Assembly (NCBI RefSeq): GCF_014191255.1
Contig: NZ_JACHWH010000003.1
Location: 191,501 to 255,500, forward strand
Reading direction: 5' to 3'
DNA: 64,000 nt
From: Amycolatopsis bartoniae
Lineage (GTDB): Bacteria; Actinomycetota; Actinomycetes; Mycobacteriales; Pseudonocardiaceae
Part shown: piece by piece, positions 40,735 through 49,346 of the stretch
How positions within the stretch are numbered: the stretch's first letter is position 1
How the letters are laid out: each line of letters opens with the position of its first letter
Notes under the pieces: model-generated
Told to the model about the DNA's origin: nothing
The model's input: only the letters and a program-made list of their open reading frames with translations
The model's database searches: none
Program-made: the position numbers and the translations under genes

Positions 40735-41850
40735 TTACTTGGAGTAGTCGATGATGCCGCGGATGATCTTGCCGTCGCGCAGGTCCTGGTAACCCTCGTT
40801 GATCTCGTCCAGGGAGTAGCGCGCGGTGATCAGCTCGTCGAGCTTCAGCTGCCCGGCGTCGTACATGCGCAGCATCTTGACGATGTCGTACTGCGGGTTC
40901 GACGAGCCGAACAGCGTGCCCTTGATGGTTTTCTGGTTGAACACGAGGTCCGAACCGGACACGTGCACGGTCAGGTTCTCCGGGTTCGCCACACCGGTCA
41001 CCACCACGGTGCTGCCCTTGCCGATGACGGCGAAGGCGTCGGCGATGACCTGCTCGGTCATCACGCCGACCACGCAGATGGCCTGGTCCGCACCCTCGCC
41101 CCAGGTCAGCTCGCGCACCGCGGCCGCGGCCTCGTCGGCGGTGGCGAAGGCATGGGTGGCACCGAACTCGAGTGCGGTGTCCCGTTTGAACGCGACCGGG
41201 TCGACGACGACGACGTTCTTGGCGCCCGCGTGCACCGCGCCTTGCACGGCGTTGATGCCGACTCCACCGATGCCGTAGATCACCGTCGTGTCGCCCGGCC
41301 GTACTTCGCCGGCGTTGACCGCGCTGCCGTAGCCGGTCGGGACCCCGCAACCGACGAGTACCGCCTTGTCCAGCGGCAGCCAGTCGTCGACCTTGACACA
41401 GGACAGCTCGGAGACGGTCGCGTATTCGGAAAAGGCACCGAGCATGCAGAACGCACCGATGTCGCCGAGTTCGGCGTCGTGCATCCGGAAGGTCCCGTCC
41501 GGCATGCTGCCTTCGAGGATCGTGGCACCCATGTTGCACAGGTTCTGTTTCCCCGTCGAGCAGTAGCGGCACTTGCCACAACTGGGAATGAAGCTGCAGA
41601 CGACGTGGTCGCCTTCGGCCACCCGGGTGACGCCCGGGCCGACGCGCTCCACGATTCCGGCGGCCTCGTGGCCGCCGACGATCGGGAACCGCACGACGTT
41701 GTCGCCGTCGATCATGTGCAGGTCGGAGTGGCAGAGTCCGGCGGCCGAGACCTTCAGCAGGACTTCGTTCGGGCCGGGTTCGTCGAGTTCGATCTCCCTG
41801 ACATCGAAGGGTGTGTGGTAGCCGGTCAGGACAGCGGCGCGGGTCTTCAT
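40735..41850 (-). CDS. Zinc-dependent alcohol dehydrogenase (class III/NDMA type)
   Basis: 371 residues. Catalytic zinc ligands CHSDLH and GHEAAG (~residues 40 and 60), structural-zinc Cys group CGKCRYCSTGKQNLC, NAD loop GIGGVGINAVQG. The sequence pattern is that of actinobacterial NDMA-dependent/class III-like alcohol dehydrogenases, which hold NAD tightly. Oxidises a primary alcohol to an aldehyde for the aldehyde dehydrogenase 28 bp upstream. ATG at 41850 follows GGAGAAACA. Confidence 0.9.
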   Translation of the reverse strand: MKTRAAVLTGYHTPFDVREIELDEPGPNEVLLKVSAAGLCHSDLHMIDGDNVVRFPIVGGHEAAGIVERVGPGVTRVAEGDHVVCSFIPSCGKCRYCSTGKQNLCNMGATILEGSMPDGTFRMHDAELGDIGAFCMLGAFSEYATVSELSCVKVDDWLPLDKAVLVGCGVPTGYGSAVNAGEVRPGDTTVIYGIGGVGINAVQGAVHAGAKNVVVVDPVAFKRDTALEFGATHAFATADEAAAAVRELTWGEGADQAICVVGVMTEQVIADAFAVIGKGSTVVVTGVANPENLTVHVSGSDLVFNQKTIKGTLFGSSNPQYDIVKMLRMYDAGQLKLDELITARYSLDEINEGYQDLRDGKIIRGIIDYSK

Positions 41851-41878
41851 CGTTGTTTCTCCGTTGGTCGTCGGGGGA

Positions 41879-43375
41879 TCAGCCGTGGAAGGTCCACACG
41901 GACTTGGTCTCGAGGTAGCCGTCGAGGCTGTCGGGGCCGAGGTCCCGGCCGTAGCCGGACTGGGCGAAGCCGCCGAACGGCGCGGCCGGGTCGGTGAGCC
42001 CCCAACCGTTGACGTACACGGTTCCGGCGCGCAGGGCGCGGGTCATGGCGTGCTCGGTGGCGACGCTGCCGGTCCACACGCCGGCCGCGAGGCCGTAGTC
42101 GCTCGCGTTGGCGCGGCGGGCGACCTCGTCGGCGTCGTCGAACGGCAGCACGACCACGACCGGGCCGAAGATCTCCTCCCGCACGCATTCCATCTCGTCG
42201 GTAACGCCCGCGATCACCGTCGGCGGGAAGAAGAACCCGCCGCCGGGCGGGAGTTCGCCGGCCTGGTGCACCTTCGCGCCGTCCGCGGCGGCGCGCTCGA
42301 CGTAGCCGCGCACCCGCTCCAGCTGGCGTTGGCTGACCAGCGGCCCGAAATCGACGCCCTCGTCCAGGCCGTGCCCGATGGTGAGCGCGGCGGCCTCGGA
42401 CAGCAGTTTTTCGACGACCTCGTCGTGGATGTCGCGGTGGACGAACAGCCGGGACGGGGCGCTGCACGTCTGCCCGGAGTGCCAGAAGATGCCGCCCGCC
42501 GACCCCGCGACGGCGGCGTCGAGGTCGGCATCCGGGAAGATGATGTTCGCGCTCTTGCCGCCCAGTTCGAGGGTGACCCGTTTGACGAGATCCGCGGCGC
42601 TCCGGGCGATCTGCCGCCCGACCGCGGTCGAGCCGGTGAACGACAGCTTGCGCACGTCCGGATGCGACACCAGGGCGGCCCCGGCTTCGGCGCCGTGACC
42701 AGGGACCACGTTGAGCACGCCGTCCGGCAGCCCGGCCTCACTGGCCAGTTCGGCCAGCCACAGCGCGGACAGCGGGGTTTCTTCCGACGCCTTGAACACC
42801 ACGGGACAACCGGCCGCCAGCGCCGGCGCCATCTTCCAGCCGCACAGCAGCAGCGGGAAGTTCCACGCGGTGATCATCCCGGCCACCCCGACCGGTTCCC
42901 GCTCGGTCCGCACGTGGATCCCGGGGTGGGAGACGGGCACCGTCGTCCCCTGGATCTTGCTCGGCCAGCCCGCGAAGTAGAGGAAGGTGCGCGCGGCGAA
43001 CTCGACGTCGATCGCGCGGGCCGCGCCCCGGACCTTGCCCCCGTCGAGCACTTCGAGTTCGGCGAATTGGTCTGCGTGCGCATAGATGGCTTCGCCGATG
43101 CGGGACAGGATCCGTCCGCGCTCCAGGGGAGTCATCCGCCGCCACTCCGAGGCGGGGTCCAGGTTCCGTACGGCGGCGGCGACCGCCGCGTCGATGTCGG
43201 CCGGTCCGGCACAGGCTGTGGTCGCGATCTGTGTTCCGGTGCCTGGATCGATGACCGGTTGCGTCCGGCTGCTCAGAGCCTCGCGGCGCTCCCCGTCGAT
43301 GAACAGGTGCGGTGCCGCGGCGAGGCGGGAGGCCACGACGGGAGCAAGGCCGTGGGCACGTGTCGTCGTTGACAT
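41879..43375 (-). CDS. Aldehyde dehydrogenase
   Basis: 498 residues, typical NAD(P)-dependent ALDH. Active-site Cys in SGQTCSAPSR (~residue 300), general base Glu in LELGGKSA (~residue 266), cofactor Asn in AWNFPLL. First gene of the leftward unit (ALDH-ADH-two MFS-hydrolase-SDR). It oxidises the aldehyde made by the next gene to an acid, which the acyl-CoA ligase at 49728 could activate. Divergent from the DUF35/thiolase unit at 43571. Confidence 0.9.
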   Translation of the reverse strand: MSTTTRAHGLAPVVASRLAAAPHLFIDGERREALSSRTQPVIDPGTGTQIATTACAGPADIDAAVAAAVRNLDPASEWRRMTPLERGRILSRIGEAIYAHADQFAELEVLDGGKVRGAARAIDVEFAARTFLYFAGWPSKIQGTTVPVSHPGIHVRTEREPVGVAGMITAWNFPLLLCGWKMAPALAAGCPVVFKASEETPLSALWLAELASEAGLPDGVLNVVPGHGAEAGAALVSHPDVRKLSFTGSTAVGRQIARSAADLVKRVTLELGGKSANIIFPDADLDAAVAGSAGGIFWHSGQTCSAPSRLFVHRDIHDEVVEKLLSEAAALTIGHGLDEGVDFGPLVSQRQLERVRGYVERAAADGAKVHQAGELPPGGGFFFPPTVIAGVTDEMECVREEIFGPVVVVLPFDDADEVARRANASDYGLAAGVWTGSVATEHAMTRALRAGTVYVNGWGLTDPAAPFGGFAQSGYGRDLGPDSLDGYLETKSVWTFHG

Positions 43376-43397
43376 CTGCGTCTCATCCTCTTCAATA

Positions 43398-43527
43398 TTT
43401 GATACAACTTGCTGTGACGGAGGCTACGTTAGCCCCACGTCTGATGTCCAGTAGAAGTTCATAATTCGCTGTTATCGCTGGTAGAAGTATTTCTTCGTTC
43501 GCACGGCTTGTCTGATCATGTATCAAA
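43398..43527. promoter_or_regulatory. Divergent promoter region with TTTGATACA pair
   Basis: TTTGATACA at 43398-43406 and its inverse TGTATCAAA at 43519-43527 face each other across the 195-bp gap, one near each divergent start (43375 and 43571). The region is markedly A/T-richer than its surroundings. Similar TTGATA elements precede the GntR gene and the second thiolase gene. Confidence 0.6.
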
Positions 43528-43570
43528 CCTGTACGGTCTGCCTATCTACCGATGACTGCTGGAGGTTCTG

Positions 43571-43987
43571 ATGCCCGCCGTCGCCGCGGCCCGTCCGTTC
43601 CGGGAGGGCCTGCTGAAGCTGGCGCCGCCACGCCTGCTCGGGTCCCGTTGTGATCGCTGTGCCACGGTCTCGTTCCCGGCGCGGGAGTTCTGTCCCGGCT
43701 GCCGCGCCGCGGGCGCCACCACGGAGACCGAACTCTCGCCCGCCGGGTCCGTGTACAGCTTCACTGTCGTCCGGCAAGCACCGCCCGGAATCGCCGTGCC
43801 GTATGTACTGGCGTACGTCGATCTCCCGGAAGGTGTTCGCATCCTCGCGCAGATCAGCGGGGTGGCACCCGAGGAGGTCACCATCGGGCTGCCCGTGCAC
43901 CTGGAACTGACGCCCTTCGGCCAGGACGCCGAGGGTGCCGACCTGGTCGGCTACCGGTTCCGCGCGGGGAATGAGGTGGCGGCATGA
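43571..43987 (+). CDS. DUF35 zinc-ribbon/OB-fold protein
   Basis: 138 residues. N-terminal zinc ribbon (CDRC...CPGC, residues ~27-48) and OB fold (VPYVLAYVDLPEGVRILAQI). DUF35 proteins bind acyl-CoA and form complexes with thiolase-like partners (for example ChsH2-DUF35 with Ltp2 in steroid side-chain cleavage). ATG at 43571 follows GGAGGTTCTG. It overlaps the thiolase gene by 4 bases and is its likely partner subunit. Confidence 0.85.
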   Translation: MPAVAAARPFREGLLKLAPPRLLGSRCDRCATVSFPAREFCPGCRAAGATTETELSPAGSVYSFTVVRQAPPGIAVPYVLAYVDLPEGVRILAQISGVAPEEVTIGLPVHLELTPFGQDAEGADLVGYRFRAGNEVAA

Positions 43988-45138
43988 GTCTCGCCCCCGC
44001 TCACGTCGCCGGCGCCGGCATGATCCGGTTCGGCAAGCACCCGGTCGAGGTGACCCTCGAGCGCATGGCCGTGGGTGCCGCGCGCGCGGCGCTCACCGAC
44101 GCCGGGGCCGAGCTGTCCCACATCGACGCGGTCTATGTCGGGCACGTCTTCGGTGGACCGGTCGCCGGCCAGCGCATCGCGGCGCAGCTCGGGCTGGACG
44201 GGCGCCCGGTGTCCAACCACGAGAACTACTGCGCCAGCGGCGCGACGGCACTGCGCGAGGCCTGGGTGGCGCTGGCCGCCGGGCTGCACGACGTCGCGCT
44301 CGTGGTCGGCGTCGAGAAGATGACCGACCGGGTGTCCGGCGGTGTCCGCCCCGACCCTGGCGACCTGGACGCGGCGGTCGGCTACGTCATGGCCGCCGGC
44401 CACGGGCTCAGTGCCCGCCGGTACCTGGCCGACCACGGCGCGACCCGCGAGCAGATCGCCGCCGTGGCGGTGAAGAATCACGCCCACTCGGTGCACAACC
44501 CGTTCGCCCACTACCAGCGCCCGGTCAGCCTCGACGAGGTCCTGTCCGCGCGTCCCATCGCGGAACCCCTCGGGCTGCTGGACTGCAGCCCGATCTCGGA
44601 CGGGGCCGCGGCGATGGTGCTGTGCAGCCCGGCCGGGCTGCGCCGTCTCGGGCTGAGCACGTCCGTGCCCCGCATGCTGGGCTGCGCCCTTGTCAGCGGC
44701 AGCGTGCGGCCCGGCACCGGCGACGTGAACGAGGAGGACGTCTCCCGGCGCGCGGCCGAGGAGGCCTGGAAGCTCACCGCCGTCGGCCCGGAGGACATCG
44801 ACCTGGTGGAGATGCACGACTGCTTCACCATCGCGGAAATCGTCCGGATGGAAGGGCTCGGCCTGATCCCGCGCGGCGAAGGCGCGTCCTGGACCGAGGC
44901 CGGGCACACCGCGCTCGGCGGGAAGCTGCCGGTCAACCCCAGCGGGGGGTTGCTGTCCCGCGGTCACCCCGTCGGCGCGACCGGCGTCGCCCAGGCGTGC
45001 GAGCTGACCTGGCAGCTGCGGGGGAGCGCCGGCGCCCGCCAGGTGGAGGGCGCTCGTGTCGGCCTGAGCTACTGCAAGGGCGGCACGGTCAACGGTACGG
45101 ACGGAGGATCGGTGACGACACTGGTGATGGCTCGATGA
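43984..45138 (+). CDS. Thiolase (SCP-x/lipid-transfer type) with intact active site
   Basis: 384 residues. The nucleophilic Cys motif is ENYCASGATAL (~residue 83), and the C-terminal SRGHPVGATG carries the catalytic His; a second Cys lies in SYCKGG. So classical 3-ketoacyl-CoA thiolysis is possible, unlike the second copy at 48198. Members of this branch take branched or cyclic acyl-CoAs. ATG at 43984 overlaps the DUF35 gene; the stop overlaps the next start (ATGA). Confidence 0.85.
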   Translation: MSLAPAHVAGAGMIRFGKHPVEVTLERMAVGAARAALTDAGAELSHIDAVYVGHVFGGPVAGQRIAAQLGLDGRPVSNHENYCASGATALREAWVALAAGLHDVALVVGVEKMTDRVSGGVRPDPGDLDAAVGYVMAAGHGLSARRYLADHGATREQIAAVAVKNHAHSVHNPFAHYQRPVSLDEVLSARPIAEPLGLLDCSPISDGAAAMVLCSPAGLRRLGLSTSVPRMLGCALVSGSVRPGTGDVNEEDVSRRAAEEAWKLTAVGPEDIDLVEMHDCFTIAEIVRMEGLGLIPRGEGASWTEAGHTALGGKLPVNPSGGLLSRGHPVGATGVAQACELTWQLRGSAGARQVEGARVGLSYCKGGTVNGTDGGSVTTLVMAR

Positions 45139-45650
45139 CCGGTCAGGTGACCACCGGCGTGCACGTGTGGGGCGGCCACGGTGCTCAGGCACTCGTGGCC
45201 GCACTGTCCACCGTGGACTCGGCGGTGCCCGCCGCGTGCCTGGTGCCGGACTTGCCAGGGGACCGCGATCTGGAAGCGCTTTCCGACGAGCTGCTCGACA
45301 CCGGGATCGGGGACGTGCTCGGCGACGTACTGGCGGAGGTGCAGCGGCTGCTGCCCGGACTGACCGGATCCGGGAGGCTGCTGTTCCTGCTGCCGGCCGA
45401 GGCCGCACTGGGCCGCCCGCACGCCACCGCCGCCGGCGCGGTCGCCGGGGGGATCCTGTCGATGGCGCGGACGCTGGCCATCGAACTCGCCCGGGACGAC
45501 ATCGCCGTGAACACGGTGCTGTACGCGGACGGCGCCGAAACCGCGGTCGCGCACCAGGTTGCCGCGTTGCTCGCGATCGAGGCGGCCGCCGTGACGGGAC
45601 AGGAGATCTACGTGACCGCGGGCAGCGGTTTGGGGAGGTTGCGGCCATGA
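45135..45650 (+). CDS. Non-catalytic SDR-like protein
   Basis: 171 residues resembling the second half of an SDR: GILSMARTLAIELARDDIAV, then VTGQEIYVTAG. It lacks the N-terminal TGxxxGxG loop in recognisable form and has no YxxxK pair. It is joined by 4-base overlaps to the thiolase before it and to a normal SDR after it. A structural or regulatory partner of that SDR (a hetero-oligomeric ketoreductase) is a plausible reading; a decayed gene is the alternative, but the intact coupling argues against decay. Confidence 0.65.
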   Translation: MTGQVTTGVHVWGGHGAQALVAALSTVDSAVPAACLVPDLPGDRDLEALSDELLDTGIGDVLGDVLAEVQRLLPGLTGSGRLLFLLPAEAALGRPHATAAGAVAGGILSMARTLAIELARDDIAVNTVLYADGAETAVAHQVAALLAIEAAAVTGQEIYVTAGSGLGRLRP

Positions 45651-46372
45651 AGATCGCGCTCGTGACCGGCGGCGCCGGCGGCATCGGCAAGGGCATCTGT
45701 GCGCGGCTCGCCCGGGACGCCGACATGGTGGTCGTCGCGGACCTCGACCCCGCCGCGGCGGCGGCCGAGATCGGGCCGAAAGCGCGGCCGATGGTCCTGG
45801 ACGTCAGCTCCGCGGCCTCCCGCACCGCGGTGGCCGCGGCCTGCGTCGAGGAGTTCGGCGGCGTGGATATCCTGGTCAACTGCGCCGGCGTGCTCGAAGA
45901 TGCCCGCATCGGCAGGCTCGACCCGGCGTTGTTCCGCCGCCTGCTCGCGATCAACCTGCTGGGACCGCTGGCCCTGACCCGGCTGCTGCTCGGGCCCATG
46001 GCGCACCGTGGTGGGGGCGCGCTGATCAACATCGCCTCCCGCGCCTGGCTGGGCACCTTCGGGTCCACCGCCTATTCGACCGCCAAGGGCGGCCTTGTCG
46101 GTGCCACTCGTGCGCTCGCGCTCGAGGTCGCCCGCCAGGGCATCACCGCCAACTGCGTCGCGCCCGGATTCGTCGCCACCCGGATGACCGACGGCCTGCC
46201 GGACCGGATCCGCGAGCGCACCCTGGAGGCCATCCCGGTCGGCCGCGCCGGGCGTCCCGACGACGTCGCGGACGCGGTCGCCTACCTCGCCGGTGCCTCT
46301 TACGTCACCGGACAGGTGCTCGTCGTGTGCGGCGGCCGCAGCATCGGCGATCCCTACCGGCAACCGGCGTGA
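45647..46372 (+). CDS. Short-chain dehydrogenase (FabG-like)
   Basis: 241 residues. TGGAGGIGKGI (~residues 7-17), NCAG, IASRAW and YSTAK, and a C-terminal YVTGQVLVVCGG. A 3-hydroxyacyl-CoA dehydrogenase or ketoreductase role fits the beta-oxidation-like neighbours. ATG at 45647 lies inside the end of the non-catalytic SDR gene (ATGA); GGGGAGG is in front. Followed 11 bp later by the CoA-transferase gene. Confidence 0.85.
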   Translation: MKIALVTGGAGGIGKGICARLARDADMVVVADLDPAAAAAEIGPKARPMVLDVSSAASRTAVAAACVEEFGGVDILVNCAGVLEDARIGRLDPALFRRLLAINLLGPLALTRLLLGPMAHRGGGALINIASRAWLGTFGSTAYSTAKGGLVGATRALALEVARQGITANCVAPGFVATRMTDGLPDRIRERTLEAIPVGRAGRPDDVADAVAYLAGASYVTGQVLVVCGGRSIGDPYRQPA

Positions 46373-46383
46373 GAGGAACGCAG

Positions 46384-47403
46384 ATGGGACCACTCAAGGG
46401 GCTGCGTGTCGTCGAGTTCGCCGGGCTCGGCCCGGCGCCCTTCGCCGCGATGATGCTCGCCGACGGCGGTGCCGACGTCGTCCGCGTCGACCGGCCGGGA
46501 GCCGAGCGGACCGGCGGGATCCTCGACCGCGGGCGCACTGCCGTCGGCCTCGACCTGAAATCCGGCGACGGTCTCGCGAGGGCCCGTGAACTGATCGACG
46601 CCGCCGACGTGCTCATCGAAGGCTTCCGGCCGGGCGTCATGGAACGACTGGGCCTCGGACCACAGGTGTGCCTCGATCTCAATCCGCGCCTGGTCTACGG
46701 GCGCATGACAGGCTGGGGACAGACCGGACCGCTGGCCGCCAAGGCCGGGCACGACATCAACTACCTCGCCCTCACCGGCGCCCTGCGTGCCATCGCCCGC
46801 CGGGGACAGGCACCCGTCCCACCGCTCAACCTCGTCGGGGACTACGGCGGCGGCGGGATGCTGCTGGCCTTCGGTGTGCTGGCGGCGCTGCGTGAGCGCG
46901 ATGCCACCGGTCGCGGTCAGGTCGTCGACGCCGCCATGATCGACGGGGTCAGCCTGCTGATGTCGGGCATCTGGCAGCGCGTCGCCGACGGCCGGTGGCA
47001 GCCCGAGCCGGGTACCAACGACATCGACACCGGTGCACCCTTCTACGACGTCTACGAAACCGCCGATGGCGAGTACGTCGCGGTGGGCAGCATGGAACCG
47101 CAGTTCTACGACCGGCTCGTCCGGGCGCTCGGTCTCGATCCCGTCCAGCTGCCCGATCAGTGGGACCGAACCTCCTGGCCGGCCACGAAGAAGCTGTTCG
47201 CCGGGATATTCGCCGGCCGGACCCGGGACGAGTGGGCGGAGACCTTCGCACCTCTCGACGCCTGTGTCACCCCGGTGCTCAGCATGGCCGAGGCGAGCGC
47301 CGACCCGCACCTGATGGCGCGTGCGACGCTGCGGACGCGTGCCGGCCGGGTGGAGCCCGGGCCTGGTCCCCGCTTCAGCCTCACCACGGAGGGAGAGGCT
47401 TGA
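46384..47403 (+). CDS. CaiB/BaiF-family CoA transferase or alpha-methylacyl-CoA racemase
   Basis: 339 residues, class III CoA-transferase fold: LRVVEFAGLGPAPFAAMMLA, ADVVRVDRPGAERTG, and GDYGGGGML with the catalytic Asp. The length and GLGPAPFAAMMLAD opening suit alpha-methylacyl-CoA racemase (Amacr/Mcr) more than a transferase. A racemase would set the 2-methyl stereochemistry of a branched acyl-CoA for beta-oxidation. ATG at 46384 with GAGAGGAA in front. Confidence 0.85.
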   Translation: MGPLKGLRVVEFAGLGPAPFAAMMLADGGADVVRVDRPGAERTGGILDRGRTAVGLDLKSGDGLARARELIDAADVLIEGFRPGVMERLGLGPQVCLDLNPRLVYGRMTGWGQTGPLAAKAGHDINYLALTGALRAIARRGQAPVPPLNLVGDYGGGGMLLAFGVLAALRERDATGRGQVVDAAMIDGVSLLMSGIWQRVADGRWQPEPGTNDIDTGAPFYDVYETADGEYVAVGSMEPQFYDRLVRALGLDPVQLPDQWDRTSWPATKKLFAGIFAGRTRDEWAETFAPLDACVTPVLSMAEASADPHLMARATLRTRAGRVEPGPGPRFSLTTEGEA

Positions 47404-47414
47404 TAAAGTATTCG
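47399..47414. promoter_or_regulatory. Candidate GntR site before its own gene
   Basis: CTTGATAAAGTATTCG overlaps the stop of the CoA-transferase gene and lies 28 bp before the GntR ATG. The GATA-AAG-TAT(T) half-sites resemble 48164-48179 and the elements at 43398 and 43512. Confidence 0.5.
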
Positions 47415-47441
47415 GTGACGGCGACGCGAGGACGGGGTGAC

Positions 47442-48113
47442 ATGGCCAGGGTGGCGCGACCGAGGCGGCGGAACACCAGCGACGAAGTCGCCGCCCACAT
47501 CCGCGAGCGCATCTTCGACGGCACCCTCGAACGGGGGCAGCGCGTGCCGCAGGACGCGATCGCCGCCGAGCTCGGCGTCAGCCGGCTGCCGGTCCGCGAA
47601 GCCCTCATCACCCTCGAAACCGAAGGCCTGGTGGACACCGAGGCCCACCGCGGCACGTTCATCGTGCCGATCCGCCAGGAGGACATCGAGGACCACTACC
47701 GCATCTACGGGATGGTCCAGGGTCTCGCGACCGCGCGCGCGGCCACCCGCATCACCGAGCCCGTGCTGCGCAAGCTCGACGAACTGCACGAGCAGATGCT
47801 GCACAGCACTGATGCCGATGAGCTCCACGACCTGAACTGGGAGTTCCACACCCTGATCAACAAGACGGGAGGCAGCAGGAGACTGCTGTCGGTGCTGCGG
47901 CAGCTGTCGCGCAACCTCCCTCGCTCGGTCTACGAGGCGCCCTCCGGCGGCGGACCCGAAGCGAACGCGGGGCACGCCCGGATCCTGGAGGCGCTGCGGT
48001 CGGGAGATGCCGCGGCAGCCGATGCCGCCAGCCGCGAGCACGTCCGCGGCGAAGGTGACTACGTCGTGCGGACACTGCGCACCAAGGGCGTCCTCGCCGA
48101 CGACGCGTTCTGA
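47442..48113 (+). CDS. GntR/FadR-family transcriptional regulator
   Basis: 223 residues: GntR winged HTH (AAHIRERIFDGTLERGQRVP, then LGVSRLPVREALITLETEG, residues ~15-65) and an FCD-type helical effector domain (LNWEFHTLINKTGGSRRLL, then HARILEALRSGD). FCD proteins bind metal and small organic acids or acyl-CoAs. Placed in the middle of the thiolase cluster, with similar TTGATA elements before it and three other starts, it is the likely regulator of the whole cluster. ATG at 47442. Confidence 0.9.
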   Translation: MARVARPRRRNTSDEVAAHIRERIFDGTLERGQRVPQDAIAAELGVSRLPVREALITLETEGLVDTEAHRGTFIVPIRQEDIEDHYRIYGMVQGLATARAATRITEPVLRKLDELHEQMLHSTDADELHDLNWEFHTLINKTGGSRRLLSVLRQLSRNLPRSVYEAPSGGGPEANAGHARILEALRSGDAAAADAASREHVRGEGDYVVRTLRTKGVLADDAF

Positions 48114-48163
48114 GGCGCCACTCGTGTGGGCAGCGAAAGCCGAACCTGACCTTCGTACATATA

Positions 48164-48179
48164 TATGATAAAATATCCA
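48164..48179. promoter_or_regulatory. Candidate GntR site before the second thiolase
   Basis: TATGATAAAATATCCA includes the perfect GATA-AAA-TATC palindrome, in an A/T-rich stretch (48155-48180) that is unusual for the window and may also hold the promoter. It lies 18 bp before the thiolase ATG. Confidence 0.55.
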
Positions 48180-48197
48180 ATCGACGAAGGAGTCGGC

Positions 48198-49346
48198 ATG
48201 GGCAGGCCACTGGCGGCCGTCGCCGGAGTAGGGACGACCCGGTTCGGGAAAATGCCCGGTCTCTCCGCGGATGACCTTGCCGGCTGGGCGCTGCGGGAGG
48301 CGTTGCAGGACGCCGGCCTCACCGTGCGCGACATCGACGGGCTGGTCGCGATCCGGGTCAGCGGCTATGAGCAGTTCGCCTCGGCGTACGGCCTGCAGCC
48401 GCAGTGGTCCGTGCAACTGCCCGCCGAGGGACGGATGTGCGGCGCGGCGATCGCGCTGGCCGTCAACGCCGTCCGGACGGGGGAGTGCCGCACCGTGGCC
48501 CTCGTTTACGGCAACAACGGCCGCTCGGGTGGAGCCACGTACGGCGCCGGCGGCGCGGGGTACACCGCCGCGGGGGAGGGCTATGGCACGGCGCCCGAGC
48601 TGACCCGGCCCTACGGAATGACCTCGCCGGGGGCGTTCTCGGCGCTGATGTTCCAACGGCACCGCCACCTGTACGGCACCACCGAGGAACAGCTGGCCGA
48701 GGTCGCGCTGACCTTCCGCAAGCACGCCGCCCACAACGCCGCGGCCGTCCTGCGCCGGCCGCTGGACCTGGAGACCTACCTGGCGTCTCGCTACATCGTC
48801 GAACCGCTGCGCCTGTTCGACTACTGCCTGATCAACGATGGAGGTGTGGCGGTGATCCTCACGACGGCCGAGGCCGCTGTAGATCTGCCGAATCCTCCGG
48901 TCTATGTCCTCGGTGTCGCCCAGCGAGCGCAGTTCCTCGGTTCCGATTTCCCGCCCGAGGATTTCTGGGCCGGGGCGATCGGCGAGGCCGGAGCCGCCGC
49001 GTTGCGCCAGGCCGGCCGCGACCGCGCCGACATCGACGGTCTGATGCTCTACGACAATTTCAGCCCCACCGTGCTGTTCACCTTGGAGGGGCTTGGCTAC
49101 TGCCCGCCGGGCGAGTCCGGGCGCTGGATCCAGGACGGCCGGATCGGCCTGGGCGGCGAACTTCCGGTCAACACCTCCGGCGGGCACCTGTCGGAGAGCT
49201 ACCTTCAGGGATGGGGCCTCACCGTCGAAGCCGTCCGTCAGCTGCGTGGCGACTGCGGGGCCCGGCAGATCCCGGGAGCGACTCACATCCAGTACGCCTG
49301 CGCCGCGCCGCTGGTGTCCTCCGTCGTGTACGGGAACCGGCCGTGA
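48198..49346 (+). CDS. Thiolase-fold protein lacking thiolase catalytic residues (Ltp2-like)
   Basis: 382 residues of the thiolase/SCP-x fold (LAAVAGVGTTRFGKMPG, then NAVRTGECRTVALVYG). The CxSG motif of thiolases is replaced by EGRMCGAAI, and the GHP-GATG motif by NTSGGHLSESYLQG with no GHP. This pattern, plus the adjacent DUF35 gene, matches Ltp2-type retro-aldolases, which use Tyr residues and cleave beta-hydroxyacyl-CoA side chains. ATG at 48198 with GAAGGAG in front. The stop overlaps the DUF35 start (GTGA). Confidence 0.8.
   Translation: MGRPLAAVAGVGTTRFGKMPGLSADDLAGWALREALQDAGLTVRDIDGLVAIRVSGYEQFASAYGLQPQWSVQLPAEGRMCGAAIALAVNAVRTGECRTVALVYGNNGRSGGATYGAGGAGYTAAGEGYGTAPELTRPYGMTSPGAFSALMFQRHRHLYGTTEEQLAEVALTFRKHAAHNAAAVLRRPLDLETYLASRYIVEPLRLFDYCLINDGGVAVILTTAEAAVDLPNPPVYVLGVAQRAQFLGSDFPPEDFWAGAIGEAGAAALRQAGRDRADIDGLMLYDNFSPTVLFTLEGLGYCPPGESGRWIQDGRIGLGGELPVNTSGGHLSESYLQGWGLTVEAVRQLRGDCGARQIPGATHIQYACAAPLVSSVVYGNRP

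Noticed and set aside
37901..41581. 1226-codon open frame across two transporter genes and the alcohol dehydrogenase
   Set aside because: Only its last 471 codons (MFS at 37901-39316) match a protein family; the rest is out of frame with the real MHS and dehydrogenase genes.
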